64,000 nt of DNA from Streptomyces fildesensis (GCF_016107395.1 NZ_JAAIKO010000005.1:186001-250000), one strand, 5' to 3'. Positions 1 through 8,794 are shown, counted from the stretch's first letter. Made by a program: numbers and translations. Notes: generated by a model not told the origin, from the sequence alone.

Positions 1-2151
1 GCGCTCGATGAGCGCGGTGGGCAGCAGCACGACGGCCGTCGTCCCGCCGTACGGGGACGGGCGCAGCGAGACCTTGACGTCGTGCCGGGCGGCGAGCCTG
101 CTCACCACGAACAGCCCGAGCCGGTCGCTGTCGAACAGGTCCAGTGCCTGGGCGCGGGCGATCCGCCGGTTGGCCTCTTCGAGCGCCCCGCCGCCCATGC
201 CCAGCCCGCGGTCCTCGACCTCCAGCACATATCCGTTGCCGACCTGTTCACCGCTGATCCGCACCTTGGTGTGCGGCGGCGAGAACTGGGTGGCGTTCTC
301 GACGAGTTCGGCGATCAGGTGGGTGAGGTCGGCGACCGCGCCGCCGATGACGGCGGCCTGCGGCAGCCGCCGCACCTCGACGCGCGCGTAGTCCTCCACC
401 TCGGCGACCGCGGCCCGCACCACGTTCTGCAGGGGCACCGGCCGGCGCCAGGCCCGGCCAGGGGCCGCGCCGGACAGGATGATCAGGCCTTCGGCGTGCC
501 GGCGCATGCGGGTGGTGAGGTGGTCGAGCCGGAACAGGTCCTCCAGCTCGCCGGGGTCCTCCGTACGCCGCTCCATGCTGTCCAGCAGCGCGAGTTGGCG
601 GTGGACGAGGACCTGGCTGCGGCGCGCGAGGTTGACGAAGACCCCCGTGACGCCGCTGAGCAGCTCGGCGCGTTCGACGGCGGCGGTGAGCGCGGCACGG
701 TGGACGGTCCGCAGCGCCTCGCCGACCTGGCCGATCTCGTCCGCGCCATGGGTGCCCTGCGGCGCCTCGGCGTCCAGGTCGATCTCCTCGCCCGCGCGCA
801 GCCGGCGCATGGCGGACGGCAGCTTGCGGCGGGCGAGTTCCAGTGCGGTGTTGCGCAGTTCGACGAGTTCGGTGACCAGGGCGCGCCCGATCCGCACCGA
901 GACGATCAGCGAGACGATGACGGCGAGCAGGCCGAGCAGCACCGCCGCACCGGAGGTGCTCGCCAGCCCCCGGATGATCGGGTCGGTGCCGGACGAGGCG
1001 GCCGCCGCGCCGCCCGCCGGGTTGTCGATGGCGCGCAGTCCGCCGATGACCGGTCCGGAGGCCGCCGTCCAGGTGCCCGCGGGCGCGGCGGCCGCGGCGC
1101 GCGGCCCTGGGTCGGCGCGCAGCACCCCGTCCTCCACGCCGAGCAGTGCGCTGTACGGTGCGGAGCCGCTCAGCCTCTCCCAGGACGAGCGGCCGCCGCC
1201 CCCCAGGTCACCGGCCGAGGCGTCGAGCAGCAGCCGCCGGGCCTGTACGGCACCGGTGAAGTCGCGGTAGCGCGGGCCGTCCAGGGTGCCGGTGAGTTCC
1301 GCGACGGAGATCAGGGCGTCCTCACGGGCGAGCATCTCGCCCGCCCGCCCGAACTCCAGGGCGACACGGCTGCCGGAGGTCAGGACCGGGTCGGAGCCGG
1401 CGGTCAGTACGCCGATGGCGGAGAAGGCGTTCTCGATCGCGTCGCAGTAGCCGCGGTACGTCTCGTCCCAGCCGGCGCTGCGGGCCGTGACCCGTGCCCG
1501 CAGCGCGCGCAGCCCGGTCACGCCGTCGATGAACGTCCGCAGCCGGGGCGCGACGTCCGAGGGCAGCCCGATGCCGTCGGCGATCGTGTGGCTGCTCCCC
1601 TGCCGCAGCGCGCCGGCCGTCCGGTCGGTGGTGGCGGCGGCGCTGTCGAGCTGCGCCGCGCGGGCGGCGGTCGGGGCGGCCAGGTACAGGGCGGCGGCGC
1701 GGCGTTCGGCCTGCAGAGCGGTGACGGAGGCGGCGACGGGGCCGCTGACCTCCTTCTCGACCTGCTGCGTGCGCAGCCGGCCGGAGACGTCCTGGGCGGC
1801 GTTGACGGCGGCGAAGGCCCACAGGGCCATCAGCGACACGACGGGCACCATGAGGATGGAGACGATCTTCGCCCGCACCGTCCTCGGCCGCAGCACCAGC
1901 CCCGGGACGAACCGCGACCGAACCGGCGGCCCTGCCCCGGGCCGTCGCGGACCACCGGTCCCGGCAGAAACGTTCGCTCCGGCGGAAACGTTCACCCCGG
2001 CAGGCGCGTCCGCATCCCCATCCGTCCACGACGGGACATCCGGACCCCCGGAACCCCCCGCCCGGGGTGCGCCCGCGGCCAGGGCCAGCGGTGACATCCG
2101 CTCGTCGGCGGGCGGTCCGGCATGCGCGCGGCGGCCGCGCGGAGCGCTCAC
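1..2151 (-). CDS. NIT-domain sensor histidine kinase-like ATPase (3' end outside window)
   Basis: Membrane sensor kinase-like protein of the Streptomyces nitrate/nitrite-sensing type; 717 residues are visible and the C-terminus lies outside the window. A Pro/Gly/Ala-rich N-terminus of about 90 residues precedes a membrane segment (about 93-117). A long helical extracytoplasmic NIT-like region follows, then a second membrane segment (about 395-415) and a HAMP-like region. The C-terminal GHKL ATPase shows the N-box (ELVENATQFSPP) and a G-box (VEDRGLGMG). I see no clear phospho-acceptor H-box, as is usual for this actinobacterial group, which may signal through partners. The GTG start overlaps the stop of the upstream MHYT gene by four bases (GTGA), implying translational coupling. 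Family assignment rests on domain order; the ligand is inferred only. Confidence 0.82.
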   Translation of the reverse strand, partial: MSAPRGRRAHAGPPADERMSPLALAAGAPRAGGSGGPDVPSWTDGDADAPAGVNVSAGANVSAGTGGPRRPGAGPPVRSRFVPGLVLRPRTVRAKIVSILMVPVVSLMALWAFAAVNAAQDVSGRLRTQQVEKEVSGPVAASVTALQAERRAAALYLAAPTAARAAQLDSAAATTDRTAGALRQGSSHTIADGIGLPSDVAPRLRTFIDGVTGLRALRARVTARSAGWDETYRGYCDAIENAFSAIGVLTAGSDPVLTSGSRVALEFGRAGEMLAREDALISVAELTGTLDGPRYRDFTGAVQARRLLLDASAGDLGGGGRSSWERLSGSAPYSALLGVEDGVLRADPGPRAAAAAPAGTWTAASGPVIGGLRAIDNPAGGAAAASSGTDPIIRGLASTSGAAVLLGLLAVIVSLIVSVRIGRALVTELVELRNTALELARRKLPSAMRRLRAGEEIDLDAEAPQGTHGADEIGQVGEALRTVHRAALTAAVERAELLSGVTGVFVNLARRSQVLVHRQLALLDSMERRTEDPGELEDLFRLDHLTTRMRRHAEGLIILSGAAPGRAWRRPVPLQNVVRAAVAEVEDYARVEVRRLPQAAVIGGAVADLTHLIAELVENATQFSPPHTKVRISGEQVGNGYVLEVEDRGLGMGGGALEEANRRIARAQALDLFDSDRLGLFVVSRLAARHDVKVSLRPSPYGGTTAVVLLPTALIER

Positions 2152-2918
2152 GCCGCACCCTCCTGCAGCGACTGGGCCGACGCGGAGGCGGCGCTTTCAC
2201 GGGCGCTCGGGGAGAGCGCGACGAACGCCGACGTCAGGAAGAGGTACGAGCCGAGGCCGACCACCAGGGGGAAGAGGAACGCGGTGGCACTCGCGCCCGG
2301 CAGCACCTCGGACGACGGAAGGACCGTCACCCGCACGGCGAACATCCCCGTGTAGTGCATGCTGCTCACCGCCGCGCCCATCACCAGCGACGCCCCGGCC
2401 ACGACGACCGGCCGGTGCACCGTCAGCGCCGCGTACAGCGCGGCGGTGGCGGCGGCCAGCGCGATCAGTACGGACAGCATGACGCGCACCGGGTCGTAGC
2501 CGATGGTGCCGTGCAGCCGCAGGGCCGCCATCCCGACGTAGTGCATGGCGGCGACGCCGAGTCCGGTGGCCAGGCCCCCCGCCAGCAGGGAACGGATGCG
2601 GCCCCGCCCGTAGCCGACGATGAACACACCGACGCCCACGACGGCGACGGCGATCAGCAGGCTCAGGACGGTCAGCGGCACGTTGTAGCGGATCTCGGTG
2701 CCGGAGACCCGGAAGCCGAGCATCGCGACGAAGTGCATCGTCCAGATGCCGGTGCCGAGCGCGCTGGCCGCGGTCAGCAGCCAGTTGCGCCGGGAGCGGC
2801 CGGTCGCGCCGAGCGCCCGTACGGTGCAGCGCAGGCCGAGCGTCGAGCCCACGCAGGCCATCACGTACGACAGCGTCGGGGTCAGCCAGCCGAAGCCGGC
2901 TTGGTCCATGTGTCCCAT
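2148..2918 (-). CDS. MHYT-domain integral membrane sensor
   Basis: 256-residue polytopic membrane protein with about seven hydrophobic segments. Three copies of the MHYT signature are visible: MHFVAM near residue 62, MHYVGM near 125 and MHYTGM near 189. MHYT domains are proposed to bind copper through their Met/His residues and to sense diatomic gases (O2, CO or NO); that role is family knowledge, not proven here. The domain is usually fused to an output module, but this protein is membrane-only and its gene runs by a GTGA overlap into the downstream histidine kinase, which could be the output. Start ATG at 2918; ATG at 2909 is an alternative with a closer GGGA. Confidence 0.85.
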   Translation of the reverse strand: MGHMDQAGFGWLTPTLSYVMACVGSTLGLRCTVRALGATGRSRRNWLLTAASALGTGIWTMHFVAMLGFRVSGTEIRYNVPLTVLSLLIAVAVVGVGVFIVGYGRGRIRSLLAGGLATGLGVAAMHYVGMAALRLHGTIGYDPVRVMLSVLIALAAATAALYAALTVHRPVVVAGASLVMGAAVSSMHYTGMFAVRVTVLPSSEVLPGASATAFLFPLVVGLGSYLFLTSAFVALSPSARESAASASAQSLQEGAA

Positions 2919-3053
2919 GGGTCCGGGACGCTAGCCCCGTGATGTTCGCAGTCCTTCGGGCAGTTCGGAACCCGACGGTTATTGACCGTCTCGTACGCTG
3001 ATCCGGCCCCGAACGATCGCGCAACGCTCGAACGTGCGCGCAGGCGGGACGTT

Positions 3054-3389
3054 TCAGCCACTGCGTGGCGCATACATGATGACGCCCACTCCCACCAGGC
3101 AGACCACCGCCCCCACCACGTCGAACCGGTCGGGCCGGTAGCCGTCGGCCACCATCCCCCACACGAGCGAACCGGCGACGAACACACCGCCGTACGCGGC
3201 CAGGATCCGTCCGAACTCGGCGTCCGGCTGCAGGGTCGCGACGAACCCGTAGCACCCGAGGGCCACCACACCCGCGACCGTCCAGGCCCAGCCGCGGTGC
3301 TCGCGGACGCCCTGCCAGATCAGCCAGGCACCGCCGATCTCCAGCAGTGCGGCAAGGACGAACAGAGCGGCGGAACGCAGCGTGATCAT
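3054..3389 (-). CDS. YnfA/UPF0060 family small membrane protein
   Basis: 111-residue protein with four hydrophobic segments, close to the roughly 108 residues usual for YnfA. It carries family features such as the [24 protein letters not shown] stretch at about residues 69-92 (key residues AYGG, W, DG, D). YnfA proteins resemble small-multidrug-resistance transporters and have been linked to efflux, but the substrate here is unknown. I chose the ATG at 3389 because the protein then begins at the first membrane helix as in homologues; an in-frame ATG at 3404 would add five residues. The start lies only 13 bp from the ATG of the divergent methyltransferase, so neither gene has room for an ordinary leader. 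Confidence 0.85.
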   Translation of the reverse strand: MITLRSAALFVLAALLEIGGAWLIWQGVREHRGWAWTVAGVVALGCYGFVATLQPDAEFGRILAAYGGVFVAGSLVWGMVADGYRPDRFDVVGAVVCLVGVGVIMYAPRSG

Positions 3390-3402
3390 GCGAACATGAT
3401 GC

Positions 3403-4002
3403 ATGGAGACCGAACGTGAACGAGTCCGCGAATTCTTCGCCGCCAAGGCCGTGGGCTGGGAGAAGCGCTTCCCCGACGACGGTCCCGCCTACGCGGCGGC
3501 CGTCGCGGAACTGGGCCTGCGAGCCGGCCGGTCGGCCCTCGACGTGGGCTGCGGCACCGGCCGCGCGCTGCCCCCGCTGCGAGCCGCCGTCGGCCCGGCG
3601 GGCACCGTGATCGGCGCCGATCTGACCCCGGAGATGCTGCACGAGGCGACCGCGCTCGGCCGCCACCGTTCCGGCGCGCTGATCGAGGCGGACAGCGCCC
3701 GTCTTCCGCTGCGCGACGCCTGCCTGGACGCCGTCTTCGCCGCCGGGCTGCTGCACCATCTGCCGGACGCGGCGGCCGGGCTGCGCGAGTTCGCCCGGGT
3801 CACCCGGCCCGGCGGCCGGCTCGCGCTCTTCCACCCGATCGGCCGCGCCGCGCTCGCCGCCCGGCGCGGCCATGAGCTGCACGAGGACGACGTCCGCGCG
3901 AAGCCCAACCTCCCCCCGCTGCTGACCGACGCGGGCTGGGAGCTGACGGTGTACGACGACTCCGAGGACCGGTACCTGGCCGTGGCTACGCGGGTGAACT
4001 GA
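3403..4002 (+). CDS. class I SAM-dependent methyltransferase
   Basis: 199-residue cytoplasmic methyltransferase of the UbiE/type-11 class. Motif I ([13 protein letters not shown]) is at residues 46-58. An acidic motif II follows ([11 protein letters not shown], about 68-78), then a post-motif region ([14 protein letters not shown], about 107-120) and a motif III-like RPGGRLALF. It transfers methyl from S-adenosylmethionine; the acceptor cannot be told from sequence. Start ATG at 3403 lies 13 bp from the divergent ynfA-like ATG and has no evident ribosome-binding site, so a leaderless transcript is likely. Its 3' end overlaps the convergent hydrolase gene by 17 bp. Confidence 0.85.
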   Translation: METERERVREFFAAKAVGWEKRFPDDGPAYAAAVAELGLRAGRSALDVGCGTGRALPPLRAAVGPAGTVIGADLTPEMLHEATALGRHRSGALIEADSARLPLRDACLDAVFAAGLLHHLPDAAAGLREFARVTRPGGRLALFHPIGRAALAARRGHELHEDDVRAKPNLPPLLTDAGWELTVYDDSEDRYLAVATRVN

Positions 4003-4801
4003 CCGCTGCCGAACCGGCCCCGGCGATCACCGCGGCGAACGCCTCGGGGTTGTCGAACATCATGTTGTGACCGGCGGCCGCCACCGTCTCGACCCCGACA
4101 CCCGCAGCCACCAGTTCCGCCCGGCCGTCGACGTCCGGGCTCAACTCCCCCACCAGGAAGGTGCGGGGGATGTCCATGGCCAGCAGCATCGTCCGCATCG
4201 TGGGTTCGCTGCCCCGCGCCAGCCGGGTGGCGGTGCGGTGCAGCGCCACCGGGTCGGCGAGCCGCATCGTGGCTCCCCAGATCGGGCCCACCCGCTCCAG
4301 CACGGCGGCGAATCCACCGCCGTCCACGAACTCCCGCTCCTCGTACCGCGCGATACCGCTGCTGCCGGCTCCGACCGGCGGGTTCGGGTCGAGGTTGGCC
4401 TCGGCGAGCACCAGCCGGGCCACCAGGTCCGGGCGGCGGTGCGCCAGGACGATCGCGACCGCGCCGCCCATGCTGTGCCCGACGACCTCGGCGCCGCTCA
4501 CACCGGCCGCTTCCAGGACCGCGGCGACCGCGTCGGCATGCTCCTCCAGCGAGTAGCCGAAGTCCGCGGGCCGGTCGCTGATCCCGAATCCGGGCAGATC
4601 GACGAAGAGCGAGTGCCGGCCGGCGAGCGCCGGATGCGCCGCGACATGGGCGAAGTACGGCCCGGAGGCCGAGCCGAGTCCATGCAGGTACACCCGCGCG
4701 GGGCCGTTGCCGGCCGCCTCCGTCCAGCGGATGAACGGCCGCCGCTCCTCCGCCGTACCGGCCGCTCCCTGTGCCGCCGGCCCGAATTCCGTCTGCCGCA
4801 T
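3986..4801 (-). CDS. alpha/beta-fold hydrolase
   Basis: 271-residue cytoplasmic alpha/beta hydrolase. The oxyanion-hole segment is HGLGS (40-44), the nucleophile elbow GHSMGG puts the catalytic serine at residue 110, and the catalytic histidine is probably His245 in GHNMMFD. Asp in SPD near 221 is a possible acid. Likely an esterase or C-C hydrolase with unknown substrate. The ATG at 4801 is preceded by GGGGAG seven bases upstream, which favours it over an in-frame upstream start. Divergent to a PadR repressor; the palindrome between them suggests control of this gene by that repressor. Confidence 0.88.
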   Translation of the reverse strand: MRQTEFGPAAQGAAGTAEERRPFIRWTEAAGNGPARVYLHGLGSASGPYFAHVAAHPALAGRHSLFVDLPGFGISDRPADFGYSLEEHADAVAAVLEAAGVSGAEVVGHSMGGAVAIVLAHRRPDLVARLVLAEANLDPNPPVGAGSSGIARYEEREFVDGGGFAAVLERVGPIWGATMRLADPVALHRTATRLARGSEPTMRTMLLAMDIPRTFLVGELSPDVDGRAELVAAGVGVETVAAAGHNMMFDNPEAFAAVIAGAGSAAVSSPA

Positions 4802-4853
4802 GATCTGACTCCCCTTCGTCTGCGCCGGACAACGCGTCCACCGGACGATGCGA

Positions 4854-4877
4854 CTATACATCGGTGCCGATGTATAG
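4854..4877. promoter_or_regulatory. palindromic operator between hydrolase and padR-type genes
   Basis: Perfect inverted repeat: arm CTATACATCGG (4854-4864), two central bases, and arm CCGATGTATAG (4867-4877). A further TACATCG half-site in inverse orientation lies just right (about 4884-4892), and ATAGCGCTAT (4874-4883) is itself a 10-bp palindrome overlapping the right arm. The position in the divergent intergenic region fits an operator bound by the adjacent PadR protein and acting on both promoters. Binding is inferred. Confidence 0.7.
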
Positions 4878-4925
4878 CGCTATCGATGTACACCGCTGCG
4901 CGTGACGATGCGGGAGAATGCCCTC

Positions 4926-5465
4926 ATGCTGGAGCTCGCGATCCTCGGTTTTCTGTACGACGCCTCACTGCACGGCTATGAGCTGCGCAAACGCATCGCC
5001 GCCCTCACCGGGCACGTCAAGCCCGTCGCCGAGAGCACCCTGTATCCGGCCATCAAACGACTGGAGAAGGCGGGCTGGCTCCGGCGGGAGACACAGCCCG
5101 GCGCGGTCGCCGCTCCCCGCCATGTCCTCACCCTCACCGCCGAGGGCCGCACCGAACTGCGGCGGCGGCTGGCCGAGCCCGCGGAGCTCGATCTGAGCGA
5201 CGAGAACCGCTGGTTCACCCTCCTCGCGTTCCTGCGCCACCTCGACGACGCCCGCCAGGAAGCCGCGGTGCTCCGCCGCCGGCTCGCCTTCCTGGAGCAG
5301 CCCGCCAGCTTCTTCTACGACGGCGACCGGCCGGTGCGGGCCGAGGAGCTCGACGATCCCTACCGCAGGGGCGTCCTCACCATCGCCCGCGCCACCAGCC
5401 GCGCCGAACTGGACTGGCTGCGCGGCACGTTGACGGAACTGGGCGACGATCCGGGCGCGAAGTAG
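4926..5465 (+). CDS. PadR family transcriptional regulator
   Basis: 179-residue regulator with an N-terminal winged helix beginning MLELAILGFLYDASLHGYEL, the usual PadR opening, followed by the wing segment around STLYPAIKRLEKAGW. The C-terminal half is a helical Vir_act_alpha_C-like dimerisation domain (RHLDDARQEAAVLRRRLAFLEQ). I chose ATG at 4926 because GGGAGA lies about nine bases upstream and homologues begin there; two in-frame ATGs upstream would add six or eight residues. PadR repressors respond to small phenolic or drug-like ligands. The divergent hydrolase and shared palindrome suggest an autoregulated detoxification pair. Confidence 0.9.
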   Translation: MLELAILGFLYDASLHGYELRKRIAALTGHVKPVAESTLYPAIKRLEKAGWLRRETQPGAVAAPRHVLTLTAEGRTELRRRLAEPAELDLSDENRWFTLLAFLRHLDDARQEAAVLRRRLAFLEQPASFFYDGDRPVRAEELDDPYRRGVLTIARATSRAELDWLRGTLTELGDDPGAK

Positions 5466-5487
5466 CGGGAACGGCCCCGGACCGGCC

Positions 5488-5793
5488 CTACGCCGCGGGC
5501 AGGCCGAGCAAGGTGCGGGCCATGATCTCCGGCTCGGTTCCGTGTTCCCGGGCCAGCGTCAGCACCGCGCGCTGCGCGAGCTCGTTGACGCCGAACATCA
5601 GGGCGTCCGGGGCGACTCGGCCCACGGCCTCGTCGATCCGGTCCTGGTCGTCGGCGATGCAGGCCACCACATAGGTCGCGGCCGCGTCGAACAGGTTGTG
5701 CTCCAGCGGGGCCCGGTCGCCGGGACCCGCCGGGTCGGGTGCTCGCACCGGCAGTCTGAACACGTCGCCGATCCTGTGCAGCAGGCCGGGCAT
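5488..5793 (-). CDS. hypothetical protein, 101 aa
   Basis: Not recognised. A soluble, mostly helical, acidic 101-residue protein with no Cys motif or membrane segment. ATG at 5793 is chosen because AGAGG lies about eight bases upstream; a GTG three codons earlier would sit on top of that site. It is followed closely by the end of the convergent padR-type gene. Codon use matches the flanking genes, so it is probably real. Confidence 0.65.
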   Translation of the reverse strand: MPGLLHRIGDVFRLPVRAPDPAGPGDRAPLEHNLFDAAATYVVACIADDQDRIDEAVGRVAPDALMFGVNELAQRAVLTLAREHGTEPEIMARTLLGLPAA

Positions 5794-5837
5794 GTCAATC
5801 ACCTCTCCCCGTCGCCGAGTCCGCGCTCTCCCCTGGG

Positions 5838-6218
5838 TTATCTCCGCTGCAGCGGGCGGGAACCCGGCTTACCGGGACGGCGGTCGGTGAAGGAGAGGTC
5901 GTAGCGGGTCAGGGCGCGCACCACGGGTTCGCCGGTGGCGGCCGCGTGCGCCAGGCGTTCGCGCACCTCGCGCGGGGTCCGCGGACGGAAGCCGGGACCG
6001 CCGCAGCAGGACGTGTGGAATCCGACCCCCGCGGTGAGGAGCACGGTGAGTGCCCGCCATGCCGGGGCGTCGCTCCGGCGGGGCGCCGCGAACGCGGAGC
6101 CGGCGTGGATCAGCCCGGCCGCGCAGCGCGGGCAGCGCCGGGCCCGCTCCGGCCCGTACTCCTGCTTGTAGGAGGCGCGGCACGGGAGGCAGACGTAGTG
6201 CGTGCGGTGGACACCCAT
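5838..6218 (-). CDS. zinc-ribbon-like hypothetical protein
   Basis: 126-residue basic protein with an N-terminal CLPC (about 10-13) and CPRC (about 29-32) pair, spaced like a zinc ribbon. A second Cys cluster follows (TSCCGG, about 69-74), with a conserved-looking FRPRTPREVRERL and a C-terminal ALTRYDLSFTDRRPG. I recognise it as a conserved Streptomyces protein type without an established function. It lies just upstream, in the same direction, of the 101-residue unknown gene. Zinc binding is inferred from spacing only. Confidence 0.7.
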   Translation of the reverse strand: MGVHRTHYVCLPCRASYKQEYGPERARRCPRCAAGLIHAGSAFAAPRRSDAPAWRALTVLLTAGVGFHTSCCGGPGFRPRTPREVRERLAHAAATGEPVVRALTRYDLSFTDRRPGKPGSRPLQRR

Positions 6219-6342
6219 ACCCCGCAGGGTAAGGGGCGCCGCGCCTCCGTTCCGAGCGGTTTTTCCTCCGGGCGGGCCCCGCTATCGACGCGGACGTTAC
6301 CCGCTGGTTAAGGTGCGCGGACCGAAGAGAGGGAGGGGCCCC

Positions 6343-7350
6343 GTGACCGATACGGACGACTACACGCAGCAGGACGACGACGCGTTGTTCGTGCTCACGG
6401 CGGCGATGCTGACGCCGGCGCAATTCCCGAGCGTGCTCGCCGACGACTACCCGCAGGCCTGCGAGGTGCTCGGCCTGGAGCCGGCGCGGGACGGTTACGG
6501 TCTGCTCTTCGGACAGGACGGCGGCGGGGCCCGGTGGACCGTCGCGATCACCGACACGGCCCTGGTCGCGTGCGCGCTGGCGGCCTGGGACTGCGGGCTG
6601 GAGTACGACCTCTCACCGGACGAGCGCTACGTCGCCGCGGCCCTGCCGGGCTGGCCGCTGCCGGTGGCGGTCGCCGCGCCGGGTGTGCCCGATCCGCACG
6701 ATCCGTCGGAGGAGGAGGGCGGCCGGCCGCCACTGGCACCGCCCGACCTGGAGACCTGGGGCGGGGCGCAACGGCGGCTGGGCGCGGACGAGATCGCACT
6801 GCGGTGGTGGGCCTGGCGCGAACAGCTCACCGATGACGCCGTCGACGAGGTGGCGGCCGGGGACGAAGCAACGACCGAGGACGCTCCGGCGCCCGAGGAC
6901 GGAGCGCCCGGCGACGCGACGGCCGGTGACGCGGCGACCGGTGAGGCGACCGCACCGGACGCGGCGCCCGATGCCGAAGCCGCTACCGACGAGGCCCCTA
7001 CGGACGAGGACGCCACGGGCAACGCCTCCGCCGACGAGGACGCCACGGACGACGCGGTCGGGAGCGACGACGCCGGGACCGTGGCCCTGGCCGTGCACCA
7101 TGCTGGCGTGCGCCGGGCGCTGGAGAGCGCGGAGGCGTATCTCAGCTCACCGCCGCCGCCCGGACGCGTCCGGGCCGCCCATGGAGCGGTGCGCGCGGAC
7201 GGGCCCGGTTGGAGCCTGGTGGCGCGGACCGACGACATGGCGTTCGTACTCCTCGACGAGGAACCGGGCGAGGTCCATCCGGTCCGGCGCGGCCCGGCGC
7301 TGCCGGCCCTGCTGGAAGCGCTGGACCGACTGGCCGCCCGGCCCGTCTGA
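6343..7350 (+). CDS. hypothetical protein with acidic Ala/Asp/Glu/Thr low-complexity linker
   Basis: 335-residue cytoplasmic protein of unknown function. A folded-looking N-terminal part (about 1-165) is followed by an acidic low-complexity stretch (about 168-245) built of repeating A-x-D-E/G-D-A units such as DEDAT. A folded C-terminal part then contains ALESAEAYLSSPPPPGRVRAAHG-like sequence (about 255-277). GTG at 6343 is preceded by GAGAGGGAGGGG; the reading frame is open further upstream but without family-like sequence. The two globular ends joined by a flexible acidic tether suggest a two-domain protein; no function is assigned. Confidence 0.72.
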   Translation: MTDTDDYTQQDDDALFVLTAAMLTPAQFPSVLADDYPQACEVLGLEPARDGYGLLFGQDGGGARWTVAITDTALVACALAAWDCGLEYDLSPDERYVAAALPGWPLPVAVAAPGVPDPHDPSEEEGGRPPLAPPDLETWGGAQRRLGADEIALRWWAWREQLTDDAVDEVAAGDEATTEDAPAPEDGAPGDATAGDAATGEATAPDAAPDAEAATDEAPTDEDATGNASADEDATDDAVGSDDAGTVALAVHHAGVRRALESAEAYLSSPPPPGRVRAAHGAVRADGPGWSLVARTDDMAFVLLDEEPGEVHPVRRGPALPALLEALDRLAARPV

Positions 7351-7411
7351 GCGCACCGAGCCGCCCCATCGGCATCGATATATCGATACTCCAGCGCCCT
7401 CAACCAGCACC

Positions 7412-8794
7412 TCAGTGCCCCCGCAGTTCCGCCTCCACCTTGTCGGCGGCCTTGCGCGCCGCGACCAGCACCGGGTCCCAGACGGGAGAGAACGGCGGCG
7501 CGTATCCGAGGTCGAGCGCTGTCATCCCGTCGACGGTCATGCCCGCGGTGAGGGCGACGGCGCCGATGTCGACGCGCTTGGCCGCGCCCTCGCGTCCGAC
7601 GATCTGCAGACCGAGCAGCCGCCCTGTGCGGAGTTCCGCGAGCATCTTGACCGTCATGGTCGCGGCTCCCGGGTAGTAACCGGCCCTGCTGCTGGACTCG
7701 ATGACGGCGGTGACGAAGCGCAGCCCCGCGGCCCGCGCCTGCGACTCCTTCAGACCGGTGCGGGCGATCTCGACGTCGCAGACCTTGCTGACCGCGGTAC
7801 CGACGACGCCGGGGAAGGTGGCGTACCCGCCGCCGATGTTGATGCCGATGACCCGTCCGTGCTTGTTCGCGTGCGTGCCCAGCGCGATGTGCTGGTGGGT
7901 GCCGGAGACCAGGTTGAGGACCTCGACGCAGTCGCCGCCGGCCCAGACGCCCTCCGCGCCGTGCACCCGCATCGCCAGGTCGGTGAGCAGCCCGTCGTGC
8001 TCGCCGAGGGCGAGGCCCGCGTCCCGGGCGAGCGCGGTGTTGGGCCGGACGCCGAGCCCGAGCACCACGACGTCGGCCGGGTACTCGGCGTCCTCGGTCG
8101 CGACCGCCCGCACCCGGCCGTCGTCCCCGGTGAGCACCTTGCGCACCTCCGCGCCGGACACCACCTCGATGCCCATGCCCTCCATCGCCGCGCGCACGAG
8201 CCGGCCCATGTCGGGGTCGAGCGTGGACATCGGCTGCTCGCCCCGGTCGACCATGGTGACCTCCAGCCCGCGGCGGATCATGGCCTCGGCCATCTCGACG
8301 CCGATGTAGCCGCCTCCGACGACCACGGCCCGCCGTGCGCCGCCGCGTTCCAGGGTGCGCAGCACGGCCTCACCGTCGTCCAGGGTCTGCACGCCGTGCA
8401 CCCCGTCCGCGTCGATGCCGGGAATCCGCGGCCGGGTGGGGACGGCGCCGGTGGCGATGACGAGCTGGTCGAACCCGGTCCAGGACTCGGCGCCGCCCGC
8501 CACTTCCCGGGTGCGCACCCGCCGCCGGTCGAGGTCGATCCCGACGGCCTCGGTGCCGAGCCGCAGGTCAATCCCGCGCTCGCGGTGCTCGGCGGCGGTC
8601 CGCGCGACCAGCGCGTCCGCCCCGTCGACCTCGCCACCGATCCAGTACGGGATGCCGCAGGCCGAGTAGGACGTGTGATGACCGCGCTCGAAGGCGATGA
8701 TCTCCAGGTCGTCGGGGCCCCGGCGCCGGCGTGCCTGCGAGGCGGCCGACATCCCTGTCGCGTCCCCGCCGATGACGACCAGTCGTTCCGCCAT
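7412..8794 (-). CDS. FAD/NAD(P)-dependent pyridine nucleotide-disulphide-type oxidoreductase (CoA-disulphide reductase-like)
   Basis: 460-residue flavoprotein. An N-terminal FAD dinucleotide fold (VVIGGDATGMSAA, about 6-18) is followed by a single redox cysteine in SYSACGIPY (Cys46). That cysteine is the hallmark of the CoA-disulphide reductase/NADH oxidase/persulphide reductase group. A central NAD(P) fold lies at VVVGGGYIGVEMAEAM (about 166-181), an ATG-like FAD motif at GVWAGGDCVEV, and a C-terminal dimerisation domain. It probably reduces a low-molecular-weight disulphide or persulphide, or oxygen, with NAD(P)H. ATG at 8794 matches the fold start. It is divergent to the DUF4032 gene. Confidence 0.88.
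   Translation of the reverse strand: MAERLVVIGGDATGMSAASQARRRRGPDDLEIIAFERGHHTSYSACGIPYWIGGEVDGADALVARTAAEHRERGIDLRLGTEAVGIDLDRRRVRTREVAGGAESWTGFDQLVIATGAVPTRPRIPGIDADGVHGVQTLDDGEAVLRTLERGGARRAVVVGGGYIGVEMAEAMIRRGLEVTMVDRGEQPMSTLDPDMGRLVRAAMEGMGIEVVSGAEVRKVLTGDDGRVRAVATEDAEYPADVVVLGLGVRPNTALARDAGLALGEHDGLLTDLAMRVHGAEGVWAGGDCVEVLNLVSGTHQHIALGTHANKHGRVIGINIGGGYATFPGVVGTAVSKVCDVEIARTGLKESQARAAGLRFVTAVIESSSRAGYYPGAATMTVKMLAELRTGRLLGLQIVGREGAAKRVDIGAVALTAGMTVDGMTALDLGYAPPFSPVWDPVLVAARKAADKVEAELRGH

Noticed and set aside
82..2094. 670-residue open frame on the plus strand
   Set aside because: It is the high-GC shadow of the minus-strand sensor kinase; composition is Arg/Gly/Pro-rich with no domain, and the opposite strand carries NIT, HAMP and ATPase motifs.
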